Shown: positions 9,701-20,876 of the stretch, in pieces
Numbering within the stretch: the first letter of the stretch is position 1
How the letters are laid out: the number at the start of each line of letters is the position of its first letter
Assembly (NCBI RefSeq): GCF_052857255.1
Contig: NC_135502.1
Coordinates: 154,325,868 to 154,389,867 of the forward strand
DNA length: 64,000 nt
Direction: 5' to 3'
Source: Amblyomma americanum
Lineage: Eukaryota; Arthropoda; Arachnida; Ixodida; Ixodidae
Program-made: the position numbers and the translations under genes
The notes under the pieces: model-generated
What the model saw: only the letters and a program-made list of their open reading frames with translations
Told to the model about the DNA's origin: nothing
The model's database searches: none

Positions 9701-12700
9701 AGGAAGCAAGCTTAAATATACTAGCAATCGAAATTCTACAACACCGCGGGAACCATAATCTTGGAACAGATCTGCACAGCAAGTAAGCACTAATTAATGC
9801 ATGAGCCTGTGTGCAAACAAGCATGAAAGATGATTATCATGCGTAGATGATAAATTGAGTGTCACTGTGCGCTAAAGTTATTCCGAGCCCTCCCGCATAA
9901 TATTAAGGTTAGCTACACACAAAACTTATCGGAGAGTCACGAAGTTTCAAGTCACAGCCGAAAAGCTTACAAAGAAAAGATAATGTGAAGTGACTTACTG
10001 TTGTTATTCTCAGTGGAGGCAAGCCTCTCTTCTAAGGCTTCAATTTTCTGTACAAGTTCTTCTACGTGCTCGGCCGCACCACAGCCGCAGTCGGCTGATG
10101 CCTGCAAAGATACGATGTAGTAAGGCTTGAAGACCACTCAATAATTCAAAACAATGCTAGCAATATCTAAGCAGCCCGATATGGGGGAACGGAAGTAATG
10201 AACAAGGTGTATGATCTTTACAATCATAAGAGCTTGTAATCTTCCAACATTAGTTTTGATACCATGCAACCCCATTAAAAAGAAGAGGCAACCAGTTTTC
10301 AGGTCCTGTTTGGTTTCTTAATGGAGTCGATAGCCCAACGTCTTAAAACAATTTCTTATAAAAGTTACATTCCAGCAGTCTCGGTTTCACCAGCCTCAGC
10401 TGTAACTTTTCAGTCACATCAGTTATGACTCTCTAAAAGGTTTTTATGAGCATTTCCTGACTCAAAGTAATTATTATTTGGGCTGGAAAATATTCTCCCG
10501 TCTGGCTAATTTTTTTTTACACTTAGCCCCTTGACAGTCTTTCATGGCAATAATTTCGGCGGATCGATCGTTACAAGCGCAGCGAAATTAGAATTTAACC
10601 TTAATTAATAGGAATTCTGATGTCACTGCAGGGAACTGTGCGAATTTTCTAGGCTATCTTTTTGCGCCTTAGAGCTCGCTTCCATGTTAGAATAAAAGAA
10701 CCAACTGAATTGTAGCCTTACGGTAAGCTTATGGTGTGCAGTTATCGACGGTAGCTTACAAGCGATGCTGGTTCACGGAAAGACGAAAGAAAAGATAACT
10801 GAATCTGGTTCATTAAAGAGCATGAAACATGATGGCACACACTTGCTTCATCCACTGCAGCTAATAATAGTGCTCTCATTAGCAAGGACTCAAATTTATG
10901 TCTTATTTTTCCGTCTATTTTCATTTAGGAAACCTTGCTCGATGACTACAGATGCAGAACTCAAAATATCGAGGGCTCAAAAACAGGACCACACCACCAA
11001 AGTGGCAGCGTGACAGAATTTCAGCGTGGAATCTCTACATGTAAACACCAAACGCAATGCAGTTTACTTGGAGTCTACTAATCCCTTGCAAGCCCAAAAA
11101 CAAAAAAAAGAAGCGAAAGTGGGAAAAGGTTGACAACCGACTTGCGACTGTGAGGCCGGGCAGCACATGAGCAATGGACGCGGACTATACTTCAGAACGC
11201 AGCCATCAATACAATAAGGGGCTGCGTTTGGATGGAATTATCAATATCTTTACTCAATTTCGGCAATATTGAGCACCATACATTGCAATCTTAATTTTTG
11301 GACTACGAAGTTTTTCTGCCGGTTGTCCGCACAATAAAGCAGCATTTCAGAGGTGTCTACACTACGGGCAAGCCGGAGATTTTCCGCGCTGAAACCCTAG
11401 ATTCCGGCTCTCAGCTCTAATAGTAGGCTACAGAAATCTAAGTGACACATTGTAATGAAAACTGATTTTTGGTACATTCAAAGCCGTCAAAAACGAAAGC
11501 TTTCCAGACATTCCGTGCTACACTATCGTTTAAAAATTATAATCGACAGAAACTTGACTGCTGCTTGGGTCGTGAGCGCCTGCAGGCAGCGACGTATTGT
11601 GAGACAAATAACACCGAGCAGTCATGGCGTGGAATTTCTCCGCACCGAACATCGCAAAAAGTGCGGTTTACTGCTTGCGTGCTAACCGAAAAATAATATA
11701 AAGAGTAAAATGCAAAACGAGGAAGGGGGAACAACTTGCAAAATAAGTTAGCTAAATTAGCGGGCTAGAATAGAGCCTTGCACTGTATACTCTCGACATG
11801 AGGCCACTATGCTGAATGTTTTGTGGTAGTTGGTGCAGACTATTATTCAGTCTCAATTTTCGCTGCCTCCAGGCGCAATGGTAATTTAAGCTTAGCAATC
11901 CGAAGTTCTCACTAGACGCGGATAGCCGGAAGAAATAACGGTTGAACTACTCTTAAGCTGCAGTCGACCGCGGGCAAAGAGGTGGGTCAGTCTGGAACTG
12001 CTTCCGGCAACGGTGAAAACGAGCTTTGACGGCAGAATCGGTGCCACAAAAACGTGCAGGAAAGATGTTTTTATGGCATCCTGAGTAGACAATGAGAAGG
12101 TAAATTTCGGCCCGGAATTGCAGTTGGCCGCCAGCAGAACATTCTATCTTTCCTTCACGCATGCTCTTGAGTTACAAATTTTTCTTTCGTCTGTATTACA
12201 TGTTAGCTCCAACTTTTGTTCGCCTTTACATCATCTGTTAACCTCATCCGCCCACCTAATTTTCTGCCGCCCCGTGCTACGCTTTTCTTCAATTGGAATC
12301 CAAGAATTTAGCAGGGATCAAGTGGACAGCTACCATAGGACCAGGTTAATTGGAGGAATATGGGAGAGGCTTTCGCCGTGGAGTGGGTATAGTCCGGCTG
12401 ATGACGATGATATCTCTTATCCAAGGGATCACTCTGCTGTCGGTGTAGAGGGTTAAGCCTGGACTCCATGTGCGCGAAAGCGCGACCGACGCGACAAGAC
12501 GGCACGGCGACGCTCGCTCCGTCGCTTGTGGGCAACCTCCATGCAAGCGAAGGCGGCAGGCGACGCGAACCCGCGACGTGCGCGCAGCGGACTCCGTGCT
12601 TTGCGCACTCTAGTTTAGCAACAGGCCAGTAACCTGTTCTCTCTCTTAAAATTTTTTCAGTGTGCCTCCTAGTCAGGGCCAAAGGAATATTTCCTCTACG

Positions 12701-13990
12701 GCAGTGGTGTAGCGGCAGTGGAGATAGCCAAAGGCGTGCTTGCGGAGACGAAGTCACTTCACGGGTTCACGGGGGAGGTGTGCTTTCGTCCGGTGCCTGT
12801 GCACTCCGCCTTAGTAAAAACACTCCCATAAACTGCCACCGCAGTTTGATTGCAAACTATAATATACCACTGAGAATGCGCGCCGCTAGTTTTTCTACAC
12901 AGTTGGAGCGCAGCGGCATCGTGGATCGAACGCCGGTACCCGCGGCTCGACACGCATCTCTCCCTGCAGTACGCCCGCACGCGTAGCCCGCTCCAAATGC
13001 TGTTAGCCCTCCGCACCCAACAAGTAGATTGTTTTAATTATTTAAATGATGCGGGCCTTGCTCTCAGCTACAAAACCAAATATTTTATCGACGGTGGTGA
13101 TGACCAAGACGACGGGTGGGTTTCGTGAGTTGTACCCGTGAGAAACCGTGGACAAACCGGAAACGGCTTTCGGGGGGCTCTGGTTGGCCAGTCACGTGGG
13201 GGACTTCCGGGCGACGAGCGAAATTTTCTGTGGGTGCAGATCCGAGCGACACTGCAAGCGACACATGCATTTTGCTTCGCGCGACGGCGTCGCTCGTCGC
13301 TTGCCGCCGTCGCCTCCGCGTTCGCGTGAGTTCTCGAGTGCATGGAGTCCAGGCCTAAACTTCCACTCATCACGATTTACTCGCTCTAGTCGTCAGCCAG
13401 TAGCAATGTTTTGTTCATCGTATGTCCACATTGCTTACCATTTCTAAAAAAAAAATGGTTGTCGACTTCTTTCAACATTGAATTTATGTTCTTTCCCAGG
13501 CAGGCAGCATGCTTTGATCGCAATATATTATTGCGTTACAGGTTACCGACGCAAAATAAGTGAATAGAATGTTGAGGATGAAAACCACACTTACTTTTTG
13601 TCTCTTGGTTGGCGGCTGCGTTCCGCTCTCGGTCTCGGTCTCGGGAGTGTTCGGGTCGACGGCAACACCTCCTTTCATAGCAAGCCGTGTTCTTTCCCGC
13701 TCCATTGCGCGCTCCGTGCCTGCATTTCATGCGACGCACTAAATTATGGCAGAGTCCTGGCATTCATAAATGCGACCAAAAAGTAAATGATGACACTTAC
13801 CGAATCCCAGAAGGGTTGCCGACGCTTTTGGCTGGCCGGCTTTCCATGCAACCGTCACTATACTGCCCCGCAGTTCTTCCATGGCGCTTTCTTTTGCAAG
13901 AAGCTGCATGCCAACATCAGCGTCTAAGGCGCGGATCGCATACACGTCCCATTTTTCCTCTTCTAGCCATTTTACAAGCACGTGCGTCAT
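6718..13990 (-). CDS. BEN-domain protein, six-exon gene
   Basis: Six minus-strand exons join in frame through GT-AG introns: 13990-13801, 13719-13595, 10101-9999, 9026-8950, 7639-7420 and 6749-6718, giving 248 residues. Residues 1-65 form an N-terminal domain starting MTHVLVKWLEEEKWDVY. Residues 65-105 are a basic and Thr/Glu-rich linker ending KRQK. Residues 115-160 are a heptad-like coiled coil (EHVEELVQKIEALEERL). Residues 170-240 match a BEN domain (FARHLLRNVFTVEELRGKSL, then EALDPDRVGAIIG). BEN domains bind DNA or mediate chromatin repression, so a nuclear regulator is inferred. The start is the first Met of the conserved N-terminal block; an upstream in-frame Met exists at 14095. The last exon gives only GYTCSKFPGV before TGA, and similar-looking coding potential continues for 12 codons, so the C-terminus may be prematurely stopped. 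It could be a host gene or a TE-carried one. Confidence 0.7.
6869..7043. repeat. Roughly 90-bp tandem duplication
   Basis: The string gtggaagaagcaaaatgt occurs at about 6869 and again at about 6962. Each is followed by catttYacatgccatt and, about 50 bp on, by cacaaggaaacatanaaacYtaactgg. The two copies differ at several positions. The duplication lies upstream of the last BEN-gene exon, in its intron. Confidence 0.7.
7965..8105 (-). mobile_element. Old SINE fragment (Ruka-like)
   Basis: Read on minus, the B-box-like gggttcgatcccgac comes first. The ttaaagaa body core and the ctatgag end (plus 7972-7978) follow at the expected spacing. It is diverged, with several small deletions. It abuts an oppositely oriented fragment of the same family and lies in an intron of the BEN gene. 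Confidence 0.6.
8106..8275 (+). mobile_element. Old SINE fragment, head-to-head with the preceding one
   Basis: The plus strand reads ggccacggtggccgcgtttt, then agaggcgaaatg, then a diverged gtgtgct/gcgatgg/cgtttaag core. These are the same body motifs as the better preserved copies. It starts in the tRNA-related part, with no intact A box. Confidence 0.5.
8276..8949. other. Intronic AT-rich sequence, no recognised feature
   Basis: This is the rest of the intron between BEN exons 4 and 5. Apart from the SINE pair before it, I see no repeat, RNA gene or coding exon. The short open frames here lack splice-site support. Confidence 0.5.
10102..12304. other. Long BEN-gene intron 2, unrecognised part
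   Basis: This is AT-rich sequence between BEN exons 2 and 3. It contains short open frames (for example at 11455-11696) with no recognisable domain. No RNA gene or clear transposon is visible. Confidence 0.45.
12305..12420 (+). mobile_element. 3' tail of a non-LTR retrotransposon
   Basis: The plus strand has gtggacagctaccatagg, ttggaggaatatgggag and gtatagtccggctgatgac, then a degenerate GAT-rich end. In frame it reads RTRLIGGIWERLSPWSGYSP. I recognise this as a recurrent LINE-like 3' end in tick sequence. No RT domain is attached, so it is a dead fragment in the second BEN intron. Confidence 0.4.
12456..13355. mobile_element. Non-autonomous DNA element with GCCTGGACTCCATG termini
   Basis: The left end reads AGCCTGGACTCCATG and the right end is its inverse, CATGGAGTCCAGGCC. 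The subterminal regions on both sides are rich in CGAC/GTCG motifs. The flanks are TTA on the left and TAA on the right, an imperfect 3-bp TWA target site that fits PIF/Harbinger. At 0.9 kb with no transposase it is non-autonomous. It sits in the BEN gene's second intron. Superfamily assignment is inference. Confidence 0.6.
13356..13594. other. Intron sequence between the Harbinger-like insertion and BEN exon 2
   Basis: AT-rich sequence ending at the exon 2 donor (minus AAAAA followed by GTAAGT, at plus 13594-13589). Nothing else is recognised. Confidence 0.5.
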
Positions 13991-14090
13991 GTTCGAACGG
14001 GAGTGGCTGGACACGTACTGAACCGTTGTCACTCTAGCAATCGAAGCGTGGCTCAAAAAAACGCGACGGAGTTTTATCATGCTAGCCACA

Positions 14091-14113
14091 ATCACGTGAC
14101 GGGGGTGACGTAG
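14091..14113 (-). promoter_or_regulatory. E-box plus CRE-like module upstream of the BEN gene
   Basis: The plus strand shows TCACGTGAC at 14092-14100 and TGACGTAG at 14106-14113, about 100 bp upstream of the BEN start codon. The paired arrangement (CACGTGAC beside TGACGT) also precedes both genes of the Harbinger element at 18-23 kb. Function is inferred from motif identity only. Confidence 0.4.
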
Positions 14114-15092
14114 CGTGTCTAAGCGCGGGAGAGGAAAGGGGTTGATGCGCAGTCACATGACAAGAACTGTGGAGAAGGAACTGCGGTACCGGTTTTGGGA
14201 GCTCTGAGCGCGCTTTTTTCTTTTTTTCTTTTTTTTACAATGGGGGTGGGAAGGTGAGCGAGCTTTCTCCTCTCAAGCTAGCCACTGTAAGAGCAGTGCG
14301 GGCATCTGTCCCGTGCTTCGGAGGAAGAGGGTAGTTTTTCCTGTTCCATGGAAAAGATATTTGCGTGAGGGGGGGGGGGGGGGGGTATTCACAACTTTTT
14401 TGCAAATAAGGATCGGAGAAGTTTTTGAGGGAAACAGGCTAGAAGCGAGAGGGTAGCCGTGTACACTTTCATGCTATCTATTCCGGCTCCCGCTTTCCGT
14501 TCAAAACGACGTTCTCCAGTCTCCCCACCAATCTAAGAAAGAACATAGCGTCACCGAACAGAAGCTACTCGCATTGGTTTCCGAGACGTCCATGGGACCC
14601 GCCTGGTTCTTCAGCGGGTCTGCGTCCGCAGCCTGTGCAGTACAACCTAACACGCGCACTGCCTGTGTGCATGCCGAGAGGAGCCTGTACGTAGAAAGCT
14701 GGCAGCGATAGCAAGAAAAGCAACAGAGCTGAAGAAGCGCAGAAGGATATGCGGATATTCTTCAAAGTGGAAGAAAAAGGAGAGGAGAGGTAGAAGGGTG
14801 GCTGTAACCACGCAGAAGGAGAGGACTTGGTCGGTCTGGCAATGATGGAACGAAAGTATAAGAAAAAACCGGACATAAGGGAAAAGGAAGATGTGTAGCT
14901 AGATTTTATGGGACTTATTAAAAGATTAAAAAAGAAATAAAAGACGGAACAAAAGCCCCTTGTAAGAGGTGCACGGCGAGGCCTGGGAACGCGATACAAG
15001 AACAGACATGCGATGAAATCTGAGCGACGACAGTATTTCCCGATCAGTTTAATCGAAACGCCAAGATATTTAAGCCTAGTGCCGCTGAGTTA
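14114..15092. other. Intergenic stretch, low-complexity tracts only
   Basis: This holds a T-rich run near 14214-14236 and a run of about 17 G at 14369-14385. It also has a purine-rich section (14700-14950) whose minus-strand open frame is a composition effect. No gene or recognisable transposon is seen. Confidence 0.5.
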
Positions 15093-15130
15093 ATAATAAT
15101 AATAATGATAATAATAATAATAATAATAAT

Positions 15131-15179
<49 letters not shown>

Positions 15180-15182
15180 TAT
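15093..15182. repeat. (AAT)n microsatellite, probable LINE tail
   Basis: About 85 bp of TAA/ATA trinucleotide repeats with few interruptions. On minus it directly follows an AATAAA-containing sequence (plus 15184-15195), so it probably arose as the 3' simple-repeat tail of the minus-strand LINE to its right. Confidence 0.8.
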
Positions 15183-15183
15183 T

Positions 15184-17775
15184 TTTATTTTGTTTCACCG
15201 AACGGAGCAGCCGCTAAAAATCTGCTTCCAAGAGCAGCTTGACGGGGCGGCTGCCCTGATATTTGACAGCAGACAATTAGCCACGTTTACATTAATGAAT
15301 AACTATTGAACAGTAGTGGTTTATTTAAATAAAGAAATTAAAAGGCAAGAAAACGAATGTTGCCGGCCACGGCAATTGCTATCTAATATCTTAACCACCG
15401 CAGCTGCAGCCGGCGGAGATTGAACAGAATTGTAAAGGGGGGTACAAAAACACACCAATGTAAGTCAGGGAAAATACTTAACAGTAACACGGATTAATTT
15501 AAAGGGGGGAATTGCGAAATTTTAGCTACTATTGATTGAGTATTGATTTAATAAGTTAGGAAGTCTGAAGCGAAACATCTGCCCACCATAGTTTGTTGCG
15601 GACCCCGTAACGTGCCAACACTCTGAATTGTGGGTGTTGTATGTCTTTATGTAGTCTTGCAGCGCCGCTATGAGTGCTAATGTGTTGTCCTTTTTAGTTA
15701 TGCCTTGTTTATATATTCGCAAAAGCCTGTACTTAAAAAAAGGCGTCATTTTAAACATTTTAGCTGCTTACATATTGGTCCTGAGTGCGTTACATATTAG
15801 TCCTGTATTCGCGAAGTACGAAGCTTTATAAATTATCTGGTAGCTCTATTTTGAAGCATTACTTTGTGTTGTCTTCTGCTGTTCTTTTTGCCCCAAATAA
15901 TGAGCAATAGTTAAGAAGAGATGAAAAGAATTAATTATAATATAGAATGTTAATGGAGAGCGGAAATACTGAACAGTCTCGGCGTAGGCAACCAATTGTG
16001 CGGGTTACTTTGTGTCGACTAAGTATTCTATGTGCATTTTTATCTGAGTGCCGCAGAGGATGCAGCTCGAATGCATTATTTCTGGGATGGAAGACAACGG
16101 CCTTTGTTTTAATGACATTAAGTTTATGCTGTTTTGCAAGCCAAATGGTCAGTCTCGGCCAAGGTTGTGTTATCAGTTTTAATGGCCCTATGCCTGAATG
16201 ACCACAAAAAAACAGTATGCTGTCGTCAGCATAAATAATATATTTCGCAGCTGGATATATGTGGTACAATATCAATGATGTAGAGAATGAAAGAAGGGGT
16301 CCTAAATGACTGCCTTGTGGAACTCCCGAGATGACGGGCTTGACTGCAGAGGAGACACTATTTATTTCAACATACTGCGCCCTATTGGCTATTTAGGAAT
16401 ATGTCAAAGAGTAGGCTGTGCCACGTATGCCATACCTGTCTTGTTTATTGAATAACGTTTTGTGACTGATGTTATCGAAAGCTTTCGAAAAATATATGAA
16501 TATGCTTATAACGACTTTTTTTCTTCAAAATTATCTAGTATATGTACTCTTTTTGAGTGAGAAGGCTAAGCGGACAATTCGTAAAACTGAATTGAGCGGA
16601 ATTTAAGATATTGTGATTAATAAATTACATGCATGCATGCGTGAGAATTGCCTTTTTCAAACCCTTTTGAGAAGTTTGGTAGGATATGTATTGGGCGATA
16701 GTAAGGTCTTTTTTATCGCTTTTTTTTAAATACTGCCTACCTCTCAGACTGCTCGTTGCTTTTGAATACGCCTTGTTAAACATGAGTGGAAAATCTGCCA
16801 GGCAGTTCGATATATCGAGAATAACAAACTTTACTGGCTTTGCCTGATCACCTGCACCTCCCACAGATTTGCTATAGTTAAGACGGTCGCAAGCCGCCAA
16901 AACCTCGCCATCTGAAATTACAATAAAAAATATGGTTGAGTTCCCGCGTGAATAATTGCTCAGTAGTACCTCTTCGCAGGATATTAAAGTTAGGGCAATA
17001 AAAAAAATAATAAATCGTTGAAAGCGTTATTTCCCTCAACTTCTGCGCCACCGGAAGTTTGGTAATTGTTTGTGGTATATATTTCCTAGATTAGTTTACA
17101 ATTTCTTACAGGTCACGTCACTCTCAAAATACGGTTGTTTTGCAGCTCGAAGCTGCTTTGTAACTTTGTTTCTAAAAGATGTGAGGGTTTTCAACGCGGC
17201 TGGACATTTCGTTTTTAGTGGCTGTACATTTTGTCGCCTTTTTTATTCGGTTCAGTAGCGCATTGCTGATTCCAGGCTTACGATCTCGCCGTATACGATT
17301 ATGTATCGTGTAGGGTGTTTCAATAATATGATACATTTATCGTACGCTGCTCCAGGATTGGTTTAATTCAAAAATTCGCACCAGTCCGCACCTGTTCACG
17401 AAAGTCAGAAAGCCTAGACGGATTGATGCCCCTATCAGCACATCGTTTCGAGCTCTTTTTCTAATTAGGTGCACGGTTAGCAAGCAGAAAAATATGAACG
17501 TGATCGCTAATTGTTAGATTGATTACTGCGGACATTAAGTGATCTTGGTTATAATTTGTATTGAAAAGATCTAACAATGTTTCTCTTTCTTTTGTTGCTC
17601 TCGTTGGGTCAATTGTGGCATGCCTACAAGCCTCAACATTGAACAGTGTGTCTAATTTCCGCGTCGCAATGCTAGCTGTTTGACAAGAGCTTATTATTAG
17701 GTCACCACCAAGAACAATACTGAATTTTTAATGATTCACAAATTCAAGAAGAGAATCCAGTGGAGGTAAAAAGCT
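15184..17775 (-). mobile_element. Decayed non-LTR retrotransposon (endonuclease + RT)
   Basis: On minus the order is an endonuclease C-terminal part (FSIVLGGDL near 17700; ISDH near 17510), a linker (16900-16625, VKFVILDISN), RT motif B (SGVPQGSHLGP near 16310), RT motif C (YIIYADD near 16220) and a thumb/C-terminal part ending YGGQMFRFRLPNLLNQ (about 15560-15590). This is the EN-RT layout of CR1/Jockey-type LINEs. Many stops and frame shifts interrupt it and the N-terminal endonuclease half is missing, so it is an old 5'-truncated copy. Confidence 0.75.
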
Positions 17776-18022
17776 GCGCTACCTAGAAAAGGACGAGGAT
17801 GAGGCAAGACGCACACAAATGCACACTAAACCCCAACTCGATGGACACGTCATAGGCGTATGGCGGAGCGCCTACACGCCCAGCGCCGCGCCGCGTCGCG
17901 ACGGGCGTCAAAAAAAGGCATCCACGTCCATGCTCCCTGTGCTGGCCTGTTCCCCCTCTCGAGCCGACCAAAGGAATTTCAAGATTGAAGAAAGGGGATT
18001 TGAGGGGCGCTGAAAGGACAAC
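17776..18022. other. GC-richer spacer before the Harbinger element
   Basis: About 250 bp between the LINE and the Harbinger target site. It is more GC-rich than its surroundings. No gene or repeat family is recognised. Confidence 0.5.
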
Positions 18023-18025
18023 TTA

Positions 18026-18054
18026 TAGTGGTTTCCATTGGGCGAACAGGAGCA
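18026..18054 (+). repeat. Left terminal inverted repeat of the Harbinger element
   Basis: About 28 bp (TAGTGGTTTCCATTGGGCGA then ACAGGAGC) match the inverse of 22889-22916 with one mismatch, T against C at position 5. TTA precedes it. Confidence 0.9.
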
Positions 18055-18230
18055 CTTTTAACTGCGCTCAAAGTGCTCTCGCTAGTTCCAGCGCCTACCA
18101 GTGGTCGAGCAGGTGCAGGAGCGTTGTGTTCCTTTGGCTGAGGAGGAGTGCTTTTGCGGCGCCGAGAGCAGCCGAGAGCAGTTCTGGGTGCTCCGTCGTC
18201 AGCGGCGGAGTAACAGGGGAACGGAGGAAG

Positions 18231-18252
18231 TCACGTGACCTTTTTGACGTCA
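18231..18252 (+). promoter_or_regulatory. E-box/CRE module before the transposase gene
   Basis: TCACGTGACC at 18231-18240 is followed within 5 bp by the palindrome TGACGTCA at 18245-18252. This is about 35 bp upstream of the transposase ATG at 18287. The motifs match bHLH-ZIP and CREB/ATF binding sites; use as the promoter is inferred. Confidence 0.45.
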
Positions 18253-18286
18253 CTTCTGGTTTTATGTTTGGGAAGGCCGAGGAGAA

Positions 18287-20744
18287 ATGGCGGATAGCAA
18301 TAGCGGTGACAGTCGGCCGGTGCCAACAAACGTAATGTCAGTAGCTAAGCGCCGCCGTCTCGACGAGGAGTTGTTAATGCTGTTTGATGAAGACAGCAGC
18401 TGCAGCGTCGACTCAGACACAAGCTCGTCTTCGGACAGCAGCAGCAGCAGCAGCGATGACGACGATTTGGCGTTGTACGAGGAGATGTTCCAGCAGCTGT
18501 TTACCCCGCCGGAGAAGCGACCTAAGGTCGAGTCGTATCTGGAAAAGACAGTTGCCGCGTATTCTGACGAAGAGGTGAGTCCTTGTATCCCATTTAAAAC
18601 GGGCGATCAGTAAGTTACCTGCGTTTGTTTCTTTTTTTACTCACCAGTTTCGCAGGAACTTCCGATTGTCGCGGTCGGTTGCAAATGCTCTTGCAGCCGA
18701 GTTCGCGAAATCGCCACACTATCCCTCAAGGACCGATCGCGGAGGCCTGCCCCCAAAGTCGCCTCAAGAGCATGTGCTCTCCTTTTTGTGGTAAGATATT
18801 GCAATTTTTTAGTAGCAAAGAAAAAGGAGCTGTTATTTAAGATGACTGATTGAAGAAATTTAGGAGCAAAAAAGTCTCGGCGCATCTAACCGGGTGCGAA
18901 GCCTGAAATTGAATGCAGTAATACGTCGCGTGATGGAGAGTTTAGCAATCGATTTCTCGCTAAATGCTTATACTGCCTGAAAATTGCTTTTAAATGTCAC
19001 TGCTCTTCCGCAAGCGCCAGGCTCAACTGATCGCATTCTTCCCAAGTGCGAATTTAAATGTATGGAATCACAAATTCGACTTGCGCAGTTTTTTATTATT
19101 TCTGTTCTTGCCTGTGCTTCCGTTGTGACATTCAGTGGGAAAATATCGTATGGCAGTACCAAATGTGCCTGATGAACACGTGAAGCTTGTTCAGACAACT
19201 GGGCAGATGTGGATTTTTTTTCTTTACGTCGCTGCAATGCTTGATGGTTAGATAAGATGCCAGTTTCACGATTTCGTGTTCTTATAAAATTGTAGCATTT
19301 TTTTTTTTTGCAGGTACGCTGCCAACAAATCCTGCATACGGGATGTTGCAGGGCGCTTTGAGCTCGGAGAAAGCACGCATCACAGGATGATGTACCGCGT
19401 CATGGCGTTTCTTCTCGACATCGCCCCACGCATCGTGACCTTCCCAGATGACTTGGAGAAGCTTGCCGATGAGTTTGAGCAGGTAATGAAAAAAAATGTC
19501 CTACTTTCAGTTTGTACTGTGCGTAGGAGTTGCACTAGTGTAGACTGTTGGGCTTGTTAGTGTGAGATCATCTCAAAAACCAGCTGTTACAACACATGAA
19601 GGAAAGAAGGCCTTTGTCCTGTCGCCTTCTTTCCTTCATGTGTTGTATGGGCTGGTTTTCAAGATCATCGGAGTCACCCTTAATCAAAACAGCATTTCAC
19701 TTGCCATGTATATTACCCTTCAAAGAAAGCTGTGTGCTTTTCACGAAACACATATAACTTATAATAAATATAGTATATACAGGATACCCTTGAATTTAGT
19801 TTAAACTGTAAACTTGTGACAGGCAGTGTCGTCTCATCATTTCTGCTGTAAGCTGCATGAAGATGTTGAAGAGCTTGCGAAAGCAATGTTTTCAGTTCGA
19901 TCACTTCAAAGAGTTGTTAAGGTCTTACTTTCATGTACAAGCTAATATTCTGATAGGTTTGAAGAGTTTGAGCACGACTTCACTTACTACTTTGTTAGGT
20001 CTTCTGTGAAAATTTTTACATTTATTTTTTCTCAACTTTTAGATTTCAGGGTTTCCAGACACTATTGGCTGCATCGACGGGAGCTATATTCCTGTTAGGT
20101 GCCCTGCTGGCAAGGTGCGCTCAGTCTACGTAAACAGGCACCATTATCCATCCTTGACGCTGCAGGGAATATGTGATAACCGCAAGAGGTTTCTTGATGC
20201 CAGCACTGGTGCACCTAGCAAAATCCACGACTCCAGGATCTTCCGACTTTCAAATGTTTCAAAGAGACTGCCTCAGCTCTGCGCCGGAAAATATCAAATT
20301 CTTGGGGACGCTGCGTACCCATCTCGAGAGTTTTTGATAACGCCCATCCGAGACTATGGAAGCCTTGATGCCTCTGACAAGGCCTTCAACACCAAACTTT
20401 CGTCTACCCGAGTGCTCATTGAAAATGCTTTTGGGGAATTGAAGGGTAGGTTCAGGCAGCTACAGCGTTTGGACCTCATGACAGTAGACAACATGTCGAA
20501 ATTTATACTCTCGTGTTGTGTCCTCCACAACATCTGCATTGACAATGGGGACTCACCTGATAGCCTACTTCAGGACATGCGTCTGTGCTCCCAGGATAAA
20601 AGTGATCAAACCCCTTCTGCAGTTGAAGTTCACAGTGGCACCTCTAGAGAAGAGAGCCTCTTGCGGGCACTTGCAGAAGTCAAACGAGAAAAAATCAAGG
20701 CCAAGATGGGACTAAAAAGGAGGCAGCCACAAAATCTGCCATAA
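18287..20744 (+). CDS. PIF/Harbinger DDE transposase, four exons, intact
   Basis: Exons 18287-18574, 18648-18790, 19314-19482 and 20043-20744 join in frame (all GT-AG) into 433 residues. The protein is predicted to cut and integrate the element in the nucleus. Residues 1-96 are an acidic, Ser-rich N-terminus. A helix-turn-helix-like region follows (FRRNFRLSRS, then YAANKSCIRDVAGRF) near residues 97-160, corresponding to the DNA-binding part of the family. Exon 4 holds the DDE_4-type core: D in GCIDGSYIPV (about 212), D in ILGDAAYP (about 289) and E in RVLIENAFGELKGRF (about 327). The HDSRIF and CVLHNIC motifs of Harbinger transposases are present. AATAAA lies at 20772-20777. Length and motif spacing match active members, so it may be functional. 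Confidence 0.88.
19563..19668. mobile_element. Foldback element in the transposase intron
   Basis: Inverted arms of about 48 bp (gatcatctcaaaaaccagc and acaacacatgaaggaaag, with their inverse on the right) are separated by a few bases. It lies in the third intron of the Harbinger transposase (19483-20042), so it inserted after or together with this element copy, without touching the splice sites. Confidence 0.75.
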
Positions 20745-20771
20745 TGCAAGCAAGCACAGTGCTAAACGTGA

Positions 20772-20777
20772 AATAAA
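20772..20777 (+). terminator. Polyadenylation signal of the transposase gene
   Basis: AATAAA occurs 28 bp after the transposase stop codon, between the two convergent genes. A second plus-strand AATAAA at about 20834 may be an alternative. Confidence 0.6.
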
Positions 20778-20876
20778 AGTTGAGGCAATACTTAAACAAG
20801 CCTTGTTTTTGGCCGTGCACAGGAGGTGTATGAAATAAACAGTCATCAAAACATGTTCATTCGAAGTGCACTGTCT

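Noticed and set aside
13085..13358. Overlapping open frames on both strands at 13.1-13.4 kb as genes
   Set aside because: They are in the CGAC-rich arm of the Harbinger-like element and are composition-driven.
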